In this document: positions 24,538 through 32,915 of the stretch, piece by piece
Position numbering within the stretch: the first letter of the stretch is position 1
How the letters are laid out: each line of letters starts with the position of its first letter
Assembly (NCBI GenBank): GCA_030536575.1
Contig: JAUNPS010000042.1
Span: forward strand, 1 to 35,552
Reading direction: 5' to 3'
DNA length: 35,552 nt
DNA from: Eubacteriales bacterium
GTDB lineage: Bacteria; Bacillota; Clostridia; Lachnospirales; Lachnospiraceae
Program-made: the position numbers and the translations under genes
The notes under the pieces: generated by a model
Told to the model about the DNA's origin: nothing
The model's input: only the letters and a program-made list of their open reading frames with translations
Database searches by the model: none

Positions 24538-25869
24538 CTACGGCTCCAGCCTGCTTAAATCCCGCGGGAACAGGGTGGTTTCCCGCACATTTTCTTCCCC
24601 TAACAGCTTCATGGTCAGACGCTCCAGGCCGATTCCCAAGCCGCCGTGGGGCGGCATTCCGTGCTTGAAGGTATCCAGATATTGTTCCAGTCCCTCTTCG
24701 GTCATTCCTCTCGCTTTCAGTTTCGCAAGCAGCATGTTGTAATCATGAATGCGCTGCCCGCCGGTGGTGATTTCCAGGCCGTCGAAAAGCAGGTCGAAAC
24801 TCAGGGTGAAACGGCTGTCCGCCGGGTCGTCCATTGCATAGAAGGGACGTTTCTTCGAGGGATAATAGGTGATAAAGACGAAATCTGCGTCGTATTCTTC
24901 TTTAAAATAGCGGCCGATTAAGGCTTCTTCTTCCGGTTCCAGGTCGAAGGGGTTGCGGATTTTGCGGTTGTATTTTTCGGCAACCAGTTCTTTCGCCTTA
25001 TCGAAACGCACCGCCGGGATGTGGTCTGCCTTGGGAAGCGTTACTTTTAAAATGTCCAGTTCTTTTTTGTATTCTTTTTCCAGCAGGGCCAGCATGTATT
25101 GCAGGAAACCGGTTTCCATTGCCATCAAATCCTCAAAGCTGTCGATATAGCCCATCTCGAAATCCAGGCTGGTGTATTCGTTCAGATGGCGTTTGGTGTT
25201 GTGCTTCTCGGCGCGGAAGACCGGGCCGGTTTCAAAGACGCGTTCGAAAACGCCGACCATCATCTGTTTGTAGAGCTGCGGGCTTTGCTGCAGGACTGCC
25301 GGGCGGTGGAAATAATCCAGGCGGAACAGATTCGAGCCGCCCTCCGCGCTCTTGGCGCCGATCTTCGGGGTGTGGATTTCCGTGAAGCCCTGGCTGTAGA
25401 GGAAGTCCCGGAAGCCCCGTACAATGCCTTCCTGGATGCGGAATTTCGCGCGTTCCTGGAGGTTGCGCAGGGAGATTGGGCGCATATTCAGCTTCGCTTC
25501 CAGGGAGGTGTTCAGCTTCCATTTGGAAACGGCCAGCGGGAGCGGTTCGGCAGGCTCGCTTAACACGCGGATTTCTTCGATGCGGATTTCGATTCCCTGG
25601 GGGGCGCGTTCTTCTTTAAAAAGTTTTCCGGTGACTTCAATCGCGGATTCCTCTTTCAGGTCTTTGATATCAAATTTTGTCACGCCTTCTTCGTAGACGC
25701 ACTGGAGCAGGCCGTCGCGCTTGCGAAGCACCACAAAAGCGACTTCGCCCATGTCGCGGATGGTGTGGACTGTGCCATGCACCTTCACCTGCTCTCCTTC
25801 CTGGGCCATGGCCAGAAGGGCCGGGAGCTCCAGCGTTTCTTTTTGTTTTACACCTGTCATAAATTCCAT
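24538..25869 (-). CDS. aspS: Archaeal-type (probably non-discriminating) aspartyl-tRNA synthetase
   Basis: A 443-residue class II synthetase of the short archaeal/eukaryotic type, not the 580-residue bacterial form with a GAD insertion. An OB-fold anticodon-binding domain covers the first 110 residues; the catalytic domain follows with motif 2 ([17 protein letters not shown]) and motif 3 ([14 protein letters not shown]). Being co-transcribed with gatCAB suggests it charges both tRNA(Asp) and tRNA(Asn) with Asp, the latter then amidated. I start at ATG 25867-25869, with GAGGAG 9 nt upstream; a TTG 10 codons earlier lacks a ribosome site. Expression should be controlled by the T-box leader at 26120-26381. 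Confidence 0.94.
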   Translation of the reverse strand: MEFMTGVKQKETLELPALLAMAQEGEQVKVHGTVHTIRDMGEVAFVVLRKRDGLLQCVYEEGVTKFDIKDLKEESAIEVTGKLFKEERAPQGIEIRIEEIRVLSEPAEPLPLAVSKWKLNTSLEAKLNMRPISLRNLQERAKFRIQEGIVRGFRDFLYSQGFTEIHTPKIGAKSAEGGSNLFRLDYFHRPAVLQQSPQLYKQMMVGVFERVFETGPVFRAEKHNTKRHLNEYTSLDFEMGYIDSFEDLMAMETGFLQYMLALLEKEYKKELDILKVTLPKADHIPAVRFDKAKELVAEKYNRKIRNPFDLEPEEEALIGRYFKEEYDADFVFITYYPSKKRPFYAMDDPADSRFTLSFDLLFDGLEITTGGQRIHDYNMLLAKLKARGMTEEGLEQYLDTFKHGMPPHGGLGIGLERLTMKLLGEENVRETTLFPRDLSRLEP

Positions 25870-26009
25870 TTTTTCATTCTCCTCACTTTGTTGGGGCAAT
25901 GCGATGGAATGCGCCTGGCGCGTTTTTCCTCGCTGCCGCGGTATCTGCGCTCTGCTTCGGGCTTGGCGAAGCGGAAAGACATAAAACAGTATTTCCTATA
26001 AAGTAACAA

Positions 26010-26109
26010 AACTGCCGCGAAAGGCATTTCGGACAGACTCCCGGCTGGAAGTCTCCCCGCACCTTTGCGGCAGTTCTGTTTGATTCCGGGGCCCAGGCCG
26101 TCGCCTGGG
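26010..26109 (-). other. Structured spacer between the T-box and aspS, with a second terminator-like hairpin
   Basis: About 250 nt separate the T-box terminator from aspS. On the minus strand this part holds CCCAGGC/GCCTGGG (26092-26109, 4-nt loop), then a long stem of AACTGCCGCAAAGG (26062-26075) with CCTTTCGCGGCAGTT (26010-26024), one bulge only, enclosing an AGACT/AGTCT hairpin and followed by TTGTTACTTT. Further on, GCTTCG/CGAAGC can pair. A frame is open across it but has no ribosome site. Confidence 0.6.
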
Positions 26110-26119
26110 AGTTTTTGCA

Positions 26120-26381
26120 TAAAAAACGTCCCGGAATATTTTACTATTCCGGGACGGATATCTCTTAGAAATCCGCGGTACCACCCGCTTTGCAAATGCA
26201 GAAACTGCATTTACCTCTCTGTCGCTTAACGCGCGCTACGTACTGCCCTACTGGTAGTTCAGACAGTCTGCTCCGGAGTGTTCCCCATTGTTTCCTTCCC
26301 CTAAGCGGCACTCTCAGTCGGTGATGCCGGATTCCTGTCAGGTTCCAAAAACGGAGTCTCTTTCTTCGCATTTTTGTTCTG
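26120..26381 (-). promoter_or_regulatory. T-box riboswitch controlling aspS-gatCAB, predicted Asn/Glu specifier
   Basis: The leader contains the T-box sequence TGGTACCGCG (26174-26183) within GGGTGGTACCGCGGAT, a Stem III hairpin AAATGCAG/CTGCATTT (26194-26212), and a terminator at 26121-26155. The antiterminator forms from CGGG with CCCG and CGGAT with ATCCG. Stem I closes with CTCCG and CGGAG; just before its 3' arm lies GGGGAACACTC. The predicted specifier is GAAC (26280-26283), readable as AAC (Asn) or GAA (Glu) by a one-base shift. Uncharged tRNA stabilises the antiterminator and switches on the operon. Which codon is read is an inference from the fold. Confidence 0.95.
26121..26155 (-). 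terminator. Regulated terminator of the T-box leader
   Basis: On the minus strand GTCCCGGAATA (26145-26155) pairs perfectly with TATTCCGGGAC (26128-26138), followed by GTTTTTT. Its 5' arm shares CCCGG with the antiterminator. Confidence 0.95.
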
Positions 26382-26387
26382 AGAAAT

Positions 26388-26416
26388 ATCATAGCATAGG
26401 TTTTCAAATTTTGCAA
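26388..26416 (-). promoter_or_regulatory. Promoter of the T-box/aspS operon
   Basis: Minus-strand TTGCAA (26411-26416) and TATGAT (26388-26393) are 17 nt apart, with an extended TGC before the -10. Start near 26381. Confidence 0.7.
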
Positions 26417-26476
26417 GAGGGAATTTCTGTCACTTCACGCAAAACGCATGACGGAAGCAGCTTCGGGGTGGAGAAC

Positions 26477-26662
26477 TCATTTATTCTTGGAAAGTTCCTC
26501 TAACAGCTTGCGCCTATAGGCTTCATCTTCTGTTGCCCTTTTCGCATCTTCCGTTCGGTTATTAGACAACAAATAATGCATCAGGGAAAGAATCGTACCT
26601 TCGCCCTGCGCAATTCCTTTTTGGATTCCTCTATCTTCTACACGATCTAATACTTCACACAT
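26477..26662 (-). CDS. Short Rpn-nuclease-like C-terminal fragment
   Basis: A 61-residue protein: MCEVLDRVEDRGIQKG, then a helical, charged tail ending LLEELSKNK. This resembles the C-terminal tail of Rpn/YhgA-type PD-(D/E)XK proteins, which are abundant in gut Clostridia; the nuclease domain is absent, so it is a remnant or an independent small protein. The frame is open further upstream, but ATG 26660-26662 has AAAGGAGG 9 nt before it. It follows the RloB stop by about 34 bp and may be co-transcribed with that pair. Confidence 0.55.
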   Translation of the reverse strand: MCEVLDRVEDRGIQKGIAQGEGTILSLMHYLLSNNRTEDAKRATEDEAYRRKLLEELSKNK

Positions 26663-26696
26663 TTTCGTCGTCCTCCTTTCCATCTCCGGACTAAAT

Positions 26697-27395
26697 TTAC
26701 GGAACATCATTCCGTATACCCTCAATAATCCTCCCAATATTACATGTCACTTTTCCCCTGCACTTATGAATATCCTCATTAATTTTTTTCTCCTGCTCTA
26801 TCGCAATTTCCACCTTTTTCGCCAATTCCCCAATTGCCGGATTCTTCTTCGAATTAATCCCCGTTCTTGCCAGCAGAAGCTTATAAATAAAAGTCTGGTT
26901 ACCGTCCTTTTCATTTCGGATAATCTGCTCTTCATTCGGTTGGATGTCCTCCGCATAGGCGTTTTCAAAATGAAGCAGTAAAAATAATTCAAATGCCGGG
27001 TTGCTCACGGCAAGTATATTCTCCGTCTCTCCAAATGTAATCAATTCTTCATAGTTTTGCACCTTTTCTTCAAAAATATCTGCATCAAACACAATAATCA
27101 TCTGGTCACGTTCTTTGTCAAATCCAATATCCGGATTCTCTTTCTGACTTGCCGCAAAGGCAATTAACTTCCTTGGGAAACTAATATCCCGATCTCCTTC
27201 TGTTTTTTCAAGCAAACAAATATCAATCAATGGATGAATACACAGTTCCTTTCGAATATCAATTAGTTTCCTGAAATACCATGTTTCTGTATTCGCTCCT
27301 TCGCAAATAAAAAAATATTTCCGATATGGCTCAATCTGTTCTGCCGCGTCGGTACTTCTGCTGTTCCAGTTCGTATAGCTTCTGACAGGAGCCAT
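26697..27395 (-). CDS. RloB-family protein (AbiLii-like), effector candidate of a defence pair
   Basis: A 232-residue RloB-domain protein. Family marks are CEGANTETWY (Glu32), VFDADIFE (Asp104, Asp106) and SNPAFELFLLLHF (131-143). The Glu and DxD pattern fits a Toprim-like nuclease fold. RloB proteins occur with AAA15 ATPases in the lactococcal AbiL system (AbiLi/AbiLii) and in restriction loci. The ATG lies 2 bp after the stop of the ATPase gene, with the ribosome site inside that gene, so they are strictly coupled. By analogy the ATPase senses phage and RloB acts as a nuclease-type effector; this is inference. AT-richer than the flanking genes. Confidence 0.88.
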   Translation of the reverse strand: MAPVRSYTNWNSRSTDAAEQIEPYRKYFFICEGANTETWYFRKLIDIRKELCIHPLIDICLLEKTEGDRDISFPRKLIAFAASQKENPDIGFDKERDQMIIVFDADIFEEKVQNYEELITFGETENILAVSNPAFELFLLLHFENAYAEDIQPNEEQIIRNEKDGNQTFIYKLLLARTGINSKKNPAIGELAKKVEIAIEQEKKINEDIHKCRGKVTCNIGRIIEGIRNDVP

Positions 27396-27397
27396 TC

Positions 27398-28753
27398 TTA
27401 CCCCTCCTCTCCATATTCAAAGGAACGAAATATCGGAATCGCACCATATCTTCCTTCCAAATATGCTTTACTCAGCACTTTATCATATCTTTCTTTAAAT
27501 CGGTCCAATGAATAAATGACACTGGCATTTTCCGCATTTCGCTCCACAAACCAGATTTCATCACGCCGGAAAAGGCTTTGATCCATGATCGCAGATTCAT
27601 GTGTCGTAAACAATAACTGCATACGTTCTTCATAATGTAACTGCATAAATAACTGTAAAAATCGCTCTGTCAGTTTTGGATGCAGACTCCTTTCCAGTTC
27701 ATCCACCACATACAACACATCCTCCTTTTTATTAAGCAGCATATCCATCAAATCAAATATGCGCCGTGTTCCATCTGATTCCTCTTCAAATCCAAAGTCA
27801 TAAAAAGATTTCTCGTGCTTTAAACGGATCGTCGTAACTTTTGGTTCTGAATGCCCTTCTGCCTCAATGCTAAAAAAGTTCTCACTTGATCTCATCGTCA
27901 TTTGGAAAGATGAATTTTCCTTCTCTTCGATCCGTTTTTTTACATGACGCATGACATTCTCAAACACGGCCTTTGGCATGGCATTTGCCAATTCATCAAG
28001 TGAAATTTCTACGATTTCCACCTTACGGATTCCCGTGTCAAACGTTTCAATCAGTTTATTAATTAATTCCAAAGAATCCATATCATAATAGTACGTAAAA
28101 TCAATGAACGGTGTATGCGGCGTAATCACTACAATGTGATTTTGTATCCAATCGTATACATCCCTAAAAAGCAATAGTTTTGAACGCTCCGAATATTTCT
28201 TCCCTCGATTCATCTCCGTCAAAAAAAGAGACGTTTCATTTCCTTCGAAATCATCCGCATAAATTTCAAATTTATTTTTCTCTGTATTTGTCAAAGTAAC
28301 TGTTTCATCCAAAATCGGACGTTTCTTACCCTCACGCTCAAAGAGCCGCCGTGAGGAACCATTCTGGTAGAGTTCGTATAACCATTCCGCTGTAATTTTT
28401 CTTTTACTCAAAACTGCCGAAAAACCATATGCATAAAACTTATCACCAAGCGTAAGTTGAATTTCAAAATTACTTTCTTTTTCTCTATTTTCTTTCCTGT
28501 TTTTACAGAACATAGATGCCGATTCCATAGGAATTCCTTTGTTTACACATTCTTTAAAAAAATGGAAAAATTCCGTTAAATTCGTTTTCCCAGCGGCATT
28601 CGCACCATATACCACTCCATATTTTAATAACGGCGTACTCTTTATTTTCAAACGATGGTCTGCATTTGTGCGAATCTTATTGGAAGAAATCATAGTTAAT
28701 TCTACCGTCTGATCAAAAGATTTAAAATTTTCTACGCTGATTTTCACTAACAT
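27398..28753 (-). CDS. AAA15-type ATPase (RloA/AbiLi-like), sensor candidate of a defence pair
   Basis: A 451-residue ABC/SMC-like ATPase of the AAA15 (OLD-related) group. Walker A is GANAAGKT (residues 50-57) after the usual ISVENFKSF start. A signature-like segment EEESDGTRR, Walker B VVDELERSLHP (Asp351, Glu352) and a switch His in TTHES follow. No Toprim domain is fused; the nuclease-like part is the RloB partner downstream. I start at ATG 28751-28753, with AAGGAGG 8 nt upstream, not at the GTG three codons earlier. A consensus promoter directly precedes it. Low GC relative to neighbours suggests acquisition by transfer. Confidence 0.88.
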   Translation of the reverse strand: MLVKISVENFKSFDQTVELTMISSNKIRTNADHRLKIKSTPLLKYGVVYGANAAGKTNLTEFFHFFKECVNKGIPMESASMFCKNRKENREKESNFEIQLTLGDKFYAYGFSAVLSKRKITAEWLYELYQNGSSRRLFEREGKKRPILDETVTLTNTEKNKFEIYADDFEGNETSLFLTEMNRGKKYSERSKLLLFRDVYDWIQNHIVVITPHTPFIDFTYYYDMDSLELINKLIETFDTGIRKVEIVEISLDELANAMPKAVFENVMRHVKKRIEEKENSSFQMTMRSSENFFSIEAEGHSEPKVTTIRLKHEKSFYDFGFEEESDGTRRIFDLMDMLLNKKEDVLYVVDELERSLHPKLTERFLQLFMQLHYEERMQLLFTTHESAIMDQSLFRRDEIWFVERNAENASVIYSLDRFKERYDKVLSKAYLEGRYGAIPIFRSFEYGEEG

Positions 28754-28771
28754 CCTTCTCACCTCCTTGCT

Positions 28772-28800
28772 ATTATAAATGTTTTTCGATCAGAAGTCAA
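28772..28800 (-). promoter_or_regulatory. Strong promoter of the AAA15-RloB pair
   Basis: Minus-strand TTGACT (28795-28800) and TATAAT (28772-28777) are 17 nt apart. The predicted start, about 7 nt downstream, falls in or beside the AAGGAGG site (28762-28768), so the leader would be only about 12 nt. Confidence 0.8.
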
Positions 28801-28865
28801 TTCAAATTGGATTTTTAGAGATTTTTCCGTTAAATATTCATTTTCGCTCCCCTTATAAAACAAAT

Positions 28866-28892
28866 CAGGCTGCCGCGCCCCGCGCAGCAGCC
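28866..28892 (-). terminator. Terminator of the SGNH esterase gene
   Basis: On the minus strand GGCTGC and GCAGCC (28868-28892) close a GC-rich hairpin with an inner GCGC pairing, followed by TGATTTGTTTT, just after the stop at 28906. Confidence 0.6.
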
Positions 28893-28905
28893 CTCTCTCA
28901 AACCC

Positions 28906-30510
28906 TTATTTCGTCTTTACCGTCACTTTCACCTTCACCGACTTCTTCCCGGCCTTCACCGTAATCGTCGCCGTACCCTTCTTCTTCGCCGTAATCTTTC
29001 CCTTACTGCTCACAGAGGCCACGCTCGTATCACTGGATTTATAAGTAACCTTCTGTATGGAAGTTACCGGTGACAACGTGGTTTTAAGCTGGAAGGTTTC
29101 TCCCTTTTTCAGGCTCACATTCTTGCTGTTGACCGCGACTTTTGTCGTTTCAACCGCATTTTTCTGCACCTTCACAGTGATGACCGCGCTCTTTCCGCTC
29201 TTTAACTTGACGGTAATCCTCGCGGTGCCCTTCTTTTTCGCCGTAATCGTGCCTGATTTATTAACCGTAGCGACCTTTGTGTTACTGGACTTCCAGGACG
29301 AGATGCTGTCTCCGGTGCCGTAGGTCACTTTCACAACTTTCGTAGACTGTTTCTCCGCCAGCGTCAGAGTCTTGTAGTTGACCTTAATAGTAGCGGTCAG
29401 CTTTTTGATGGACTTCGTCTGTTTTTTCCCGCACACCGAGCAGGTTTTCGTCTTCACGCCGGCCTTTAACACCGTCGCTTCCCGCGTGGTCTCCCAGGCG
29501 CCGTAGGTATGCTTTCCGGTAGCCGCAATCGACTCGGTTTTCGTCTCATCACAAAGAGTACAGGTATAAGTCTTAACGCCTTTTTTCGTGCAGGTCGCTT
29601 CCGTGGTCACTTCTCCGCTGTCCCAGATATGGGTGTGCGTTTCGAAAGCAGCCAGGACGCATTCCGCAATGACTTTATGGCCCGCCGCATTCGGATGGAA
29701 ATCCAGGTTCATCGTCGCAGCCGAAGCATTGCACAGGTTCTCCGACTGGCTTTCAAATGCCGTATAAACGTCAGCGACAAGATACCCGGCCGCAGACGCA
29801 TTCGCCTGAATCTGCTGGCTCAGAAGCTTCGCGCCGTTTCCGATTCCGGTATTCAGAGAGGTATACATCGTCCCTGCAAAAGCCTTGTACGGATTATACT
29901 GGGTGGTCACGATCACAACCGCCGTCGGATTCACGCTGCGGATCGCCGCCATCACCTGATTCAGCCCCTGGATAAAGCTCGTAAGTCCCTGCGTAAAGGC
30001 CGGGCTGTCCGCAAAAGCCGGAATCCCGTTCGCCGTATCTCCGACCAAGACGCTCTGCGCGCACGCAAGGAGCATCATCCAGTGCGCATCCGAAGAATTC
30101 GCCAGAATGGACGCTACATCCTGGGCCGTAATGTTCCCCTGGTAAGCCGTGTTATAGCTCGCTGCAATCTGCGTGTAAAGCAGGCCCATCAGATCGTTTC
30201 CGCCGCAGGTAATCGTAATCAGGTCTGCGGACTGCACCGCTGTAGTCAGGGTTCCGCCGGCAAGCTGGGTCAGAATGCCGGAAATGGTGTTTCCGTCTTT
30301 CGCCTGATTATTCAGGGTGTAGCCGCCGGATGCCGCCACCTGGCTTGCAAAGCTTTCCGTGCTGGCGTTCGTCAGTCCGTAGCCTGTGGAAATGCTGTCT
30401 CCCAAAGCCAGATAAGAACGGGATTTTTCGGCCAGCGCAGTCATCTGCAGAAGGCCTGTCAGCAGGCAAACCACAAGCAGCAGATTCAAAATGTTACGTA
30501 GTCTTTTCAT
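28906..30510 (-). CDS. Secreted SGNH/GDSL esterase with Cys-rich repeats and two BIG2 domains
   Basis: A 534-residue exported protein. The signal peptide ends near LQMTALA. The SGNH hydrolase domain follows: Ser39 in ALGDSIS, Asn in ITCGGNDL, and the Asp-His pair in DFHPNAAGH, so esterase or lipase activity on acylated surface glycans or lipids is likely. Next are two Cys-containing repeats (CTKKGVKTYTCTLCDETK and KAGVKTKTCSVCGKKQ) and then two BIG2 Ig-like domains, each ending in a KKKGTARITV or KKKGTATITV strand. The C-terminus is a basic Lys-rich tail; no sortase signal is visible. AAGGAGG lies 9 nt before ATG. It follows the surface cassette at 30611-35552 by 100 bp and may share its transcript. 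Confidence 0.9.
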   Translation of the reverse strand: MKRLRNILNLLLVVCLLTGLLQMTALAEKSRSYLALGDSISTGYGLTNASTESFASQVAASGGYTLNNQAKDGNTISGILTQLAGGTLTTAVQSADLITITCGGNDLMGLLYTQIAASYNTAYQGNITAQDVASILANSSDAHWMMLLACAQSVLVGDTANGIPAFADSPAFTQGLTSFIQGLNQVMAAIRSVNPTAVVIVTTQYNPYKAFAGTMYTSLNTGIGNGAKLLSQQIQANASAAGYLVADVYTAFESQSENLCNASAATMNLDFHPNAAGHKVIAECVLAAFETHTHIWDSGEVTTEATCTKKGVKTYTCTLCDETKTESIAATGKHTYGAWETTREATVLKAGVKTKTCSVCGKKQTKSIKKLTATIKVNYKTLTLAEKQSTKVVKVTYGTGDSISSWKSSNTKVATVNKSGTITAKKKGTARITVKLKSGKSAVITVKVQKNAVETTKVAVNSKNVSLKKGETFQLKTTLSPVTSIQKVTYKSSDTSVASVSSKGKITAKKKGTATITVKAGKKSVKVKVTVKTK

Positions 30511-30610
30511 TCTCTCTTTCCTCCTTAAAATTGGCTTTCTTCCACTTTACCGAATTTTCGCCCGCAATGCAAGCGAACCAGCACCAGCGTCAGGAAAACC
30601 AGCACCAACG

Positions 30611-31453
30611 TCATCCCCGCTTTCTTCGGTACGCCAGTGCGCCTCCAAGGAGTCCCGAAAGCAGCATTGCAAGCCACCAAAAGAGGAGCGGACTTTCATC
30701 GCTGGTCTTCGGGGAAGCGGATTCGGCTTCTGTAGGAGATTCCGTCGCAGAGGAACCTTGCTGCTTTGGCTGTTCGCTTTCCGTGGGTGATTCTGTGGGG
30801 TCTTCCTGCCCTGGCAATTCACTTTCGGTCGGCGGCTCTGTCGGCTCTTCTGTTCCCGGCAATTCACTTTCGGTCGACGGCTCCGTCGGCTCCTCCTTCT
30901 CGGACTGCCCGGCTTTTTCCACAAACACGTAATAGTCGCTCTCTCCCAGGGTAAAGGTAACCGCATTGCCCGCGGCCTGGGCGGACATTTCCTGCACCTC
31001 CTCATCTGTTCCAAGACCGTATAGAGACAACGACGGAACAGTCTCCGGCAGCGCAATCGTAACAACCGCTTTCGGAACACTGACGCGGTTTCCTTCCTGA
31101 TCGACAAAATAAATTTCAAATGGATAGCGCGTCGTTCCCCGGTCGCCCATACATTTCCGAATCCACTCCCAGGCTTCCCGGTCGCTCTCCGGAATCGGAT
31201 AGACGACCAACGTCAGAGAATCGTCGGCCAAATCCGTAATGTCGAGGCGTGTACCGTCCGGAAGCGTCATCTGGGCTTTTCCGTTTTCCACAGGCGCCGT
31301 ATAAAAATTTTTCTCTCCCGCCTGGTATGTGGCTAAAATGCCGAACGAGGTCTGGGTTTCTTGCTGAGTTCCTTCCGCTTCGCCTGCCTGGCAGGACGCT
31401 GCGGCGCCGCACAGAAGCAAAGCAGACAGGAAAATAGCCGCTGTCCGTTTCAT
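30611..31453 (-). CDS. Exported protein with TEP repeats and sortase-like C-terminus
   Basis: A 280-residue surface protein. The signal peptide ends in GAAASC, which could be a weak lipobox. Residues about 30-185 form a domain ending in ALPETVPSLSLYGLG...DYYVFVEKA, similar to a region of the large protein at 34090. A Pro/Glu/Ser/Thr linker follows, with a 45-bp tandem duplication (from 30813 and 30858; unit TEPPTESELPG). The C-terminus reads SPKTSD, a hydrophobic helix, then RRKRG, like a class of sortase sorting signals with Ser where Gly is usual. Its ATG overlaps the previous stop (ATGA). It is last in the six-gene run of exported proteins. Function unknown. Confidence 0.8.
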   Translation of the reverse strand: MKRTAAIFLSALLLCGAAASCQAGEAEGTQQETQTSFGILATYQAGEKNFYTAPVENGKAQMTLPDGTRLDITDLADDSLTLVVYPIPESDREAWEWIRKCMGDRGTTRYPFEIYFVDQEGNRVSVPKAVVTIALPETVPSLSLYGLGTDEEVQEMSAQAAGNAVTFTLGESDYYVFVEKAGQSEKEEPTEPSTESELPGTEEPTEPPTESELPGQEDPTESPTESEQPKQQGSSATESPTEAESASPKTSDESPLLFWWLAMLLSGLLGGALAYRRKRG

Positions 31454-31950
31454 GGCAGTTCTCCTTTGCTGATTGTCGTCTTCAGGCTGACGCTTCCGGC
31501 ACTGTAATACGTGTCCGGCTCGTAAGCCATAATTTTGAGTTTAATGGTTTCTCCATCCGTCACATCGGCTGTCAGCGCAACGGATTTCACATATTCGCCA
31601 GGCTTTAAAAGCCCCGTCTCACCAAGGATTTCGCCGTCTTCGTTCAAAATGCGCAGTTTCAGCCAGACGTCGAAGCCTTCGGCGTTCGTAAAGTAAACGA
31701 CAGCGGAACTGCCGTCTGTAATCACATTTCCGCAGACGCTGGCTTTAAATGCCATGCCTTCCTGATAGATTTCGGACCAGCCAAGGGAGGCGTCGACGGT
31801 GGGGGTTCCGGCGACGGCGGCTGGGTCGAAGGAGGGCGGGGTGAAGGTAGTCGTCTGCTGTTTTTGGTGGAAGGCCAGGGCCAGCGCCATGAAGATGAGG
31901 GAAAGGGCGCAGAGCGCGGCGGCGGCTGGCAGGAGCCATTTCTTTTTCAT
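31450..31950 (-). CDS. Single-TM exported protein, paralog of 33551-34087
   Basis: A 166-residue protein with an N-terminal membrane anchor or signal (residues 5-27) and an outside beta-rich domain. The segment GLLKPGEYVKSVAL...DGETIKLKIMAYEPDT aligns with GTLHPGYKVEQLAL...SEGTYTGKYIVLYYDPDT in the protein at 33551-34087, so the two are related. No family is known to me; the fold suggests an immunoglobulin-like or FixG-like accessory domain. An AGGAGG site lies 8 nt before ATG, after a 125-bp gap containing the hairpin at 32018-32044. The stop overlaps the next gene. Confidence 0.75.
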   Translation of the reverse strand: MKKKWLLPAAAALCALSLIFMALALAFHQKQQTTTFTPPSFDPAAVAGTPTVDASLGWSEIYQEGMAFKASVCGNVITDGSSAVVYFTNAEGFDVWLKLRILNEDGEILGETGLLKPGEYVKSVALTADVTDGETIKLKIMAYEPDTYYSAGSVSLKTTISKGELP

Positions 31951-32017
31951 GGGGATCTCCTCCTGTCATCTGTCAAATTTTTCCCAAAGGGGATTTGGGG
32001 AAAATGTCACAGGTGAG

Positions 32018-32044
32018 GCTGCCAGGCGAGGAGCGCCCGGCAGC
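32018..32044 (-). other. Strong hairpin inside the surface-protein operon
   Basis: On the minus strand GCTGCCGGGCG and CGCCTGGCAGC (32018-32044) pair at 10 of 11 positions around a 5-nt loop. There is no adjacent U-run. A second small stem, CCCAAA/TTTGGG, follows. It lies between the highly secreted-type genes and the anchor genes and may set differential mRNA stability. Confidence 0.5.
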
Positions 32045-32075
32045 TTTGGGTCGTCGTTTGAAACAGAGTGTTTGG

Positions 32076-32915
32076 TCAGGAAGTTATCGTAATAACTGAC
32101 CAGGTTGGATTCGTAGGATCACTTATATCAAAAGTAAACTCATACGTTTGTCCGTTCAAACACTTTATCGGAAAATTAGCCGTTACCGTTGAATCTAAAA
32201 CTCCTCCCGTAACTGTGCTATAGGTTACTCCATTAATTATAAAGTAAACTCTCATAGTTGTATTGGCAATTCCATTATAGACAGCAGTATAAATCCCTTC
32301 AGTCTCTGTTTCATATATTTCAATATCATTGCCTGATGGATTCTTCATAGTAGCTACCGTTCCTATAGCAGCTACTTTCCCCCCTTTAATACTCACCGTT
32401 ACTTCTCCTACAACCGTATTTGCGGATGTTTCATCCGATAAAGTACCATTTAACGAAAGCTGAACCTCGCCACTGGGCGCTTGTGCCTGCTCAGATCCCT
32501 CAACCGGGCTATCAAGAGAAAGTAGTGTCTTATCAAAGCTGCCGCTAATTCCACTGCCGTTTGTTTCTGTGTAAGTAAACGAAGCCGTAATTCCTGTATT
32601 CGAGTGATTTGTCACCGTAATTTTGTCTGCTCCCTCATCGCAGCTCCACTTGGCTTCCCCTGGCGTTTCTATAAAGATCAAATTCTCTGTATCCCAGGTT
32701 CTAGTTGCCCCTGAATGATAAAAATATTCAAGGCTTCCCCACGCCACATCTACATAGTAAACCGTATCCGTAGTCGTTGCTTCTTCGCTATAAGTCGCTT
32801 TAATCGCTACCGTATCCTCACTTGGAACAACACTCTCCTCAGCATATACCACAGAACTTACCGATAATGCTAAACTCAATGCAAACACTTCTATTATTCT
32901 TTTTTTCCTTTTCAT
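32076..32915 (-). CDS. Secreted protein with the shared AWGS-type domain (subunit B)
   Basis: A 279-residue secreted protein; the signal peptide ends in VVYA. Residues about 50-190 contain the domain shared with the two upstream genes: YYVDVAWGSLEYFYH, then a Trp-Asp step, KWSCDEGADKITVTNHSN, and later LSLNGTLSDE and VVGEVTVSI. The last 80 residues add a further beta-rich module (FPIKCLNGQTYEFTFDISDPTNPTWS, quoted in part). No lipobox or sorting signal. ATG overlaps the previous stop (ATGA), with GGAGG 10 nt upstream. Its base composition is AT-richer than the genes on both sides. I know no function. Confidence 0.75.
   Translation of the reverse strand: MKRKKRIIEVFALSLALSVSSVVYAEESVVPSEDTVAIKATYSEEATTTDTVYYVDVAWGSLEYFYHSGATRTWDTENLIFIETPGEAKWSCDEGADKITVTNHSNTGITASFTYTETNGSGISGSFDKTLLSLDSPVEGSEQAQAPSGEVQLSLNGTLSDETSANTVVGEVTVSIKGGKVAAIGTVATMKNPSGNDIEIYETETEGIYTAVYNGIANTTMRVYFIINGVTYSTVTGGVLDSTVTANFPIKCLNGQTYEFTFDISDPTNPTWSVITITS

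Noticed and set aside
25857-26137. Open frame of about 85 codons running from the T-box terminator into the aspS start
   Set aside because: No ribosome binding site before its ATG, which lies directly after the terminator U-run; the segment is explained better as structured RNA.
26697-28753. PARIS (AriA/AriB) defence system
   Set aside because: The ATPase is of the right general class, but the partner shows RloB motifs (SNPAFE...LLHF) rather than those of a DUF4435 protein, so AbiL-like is the better call.
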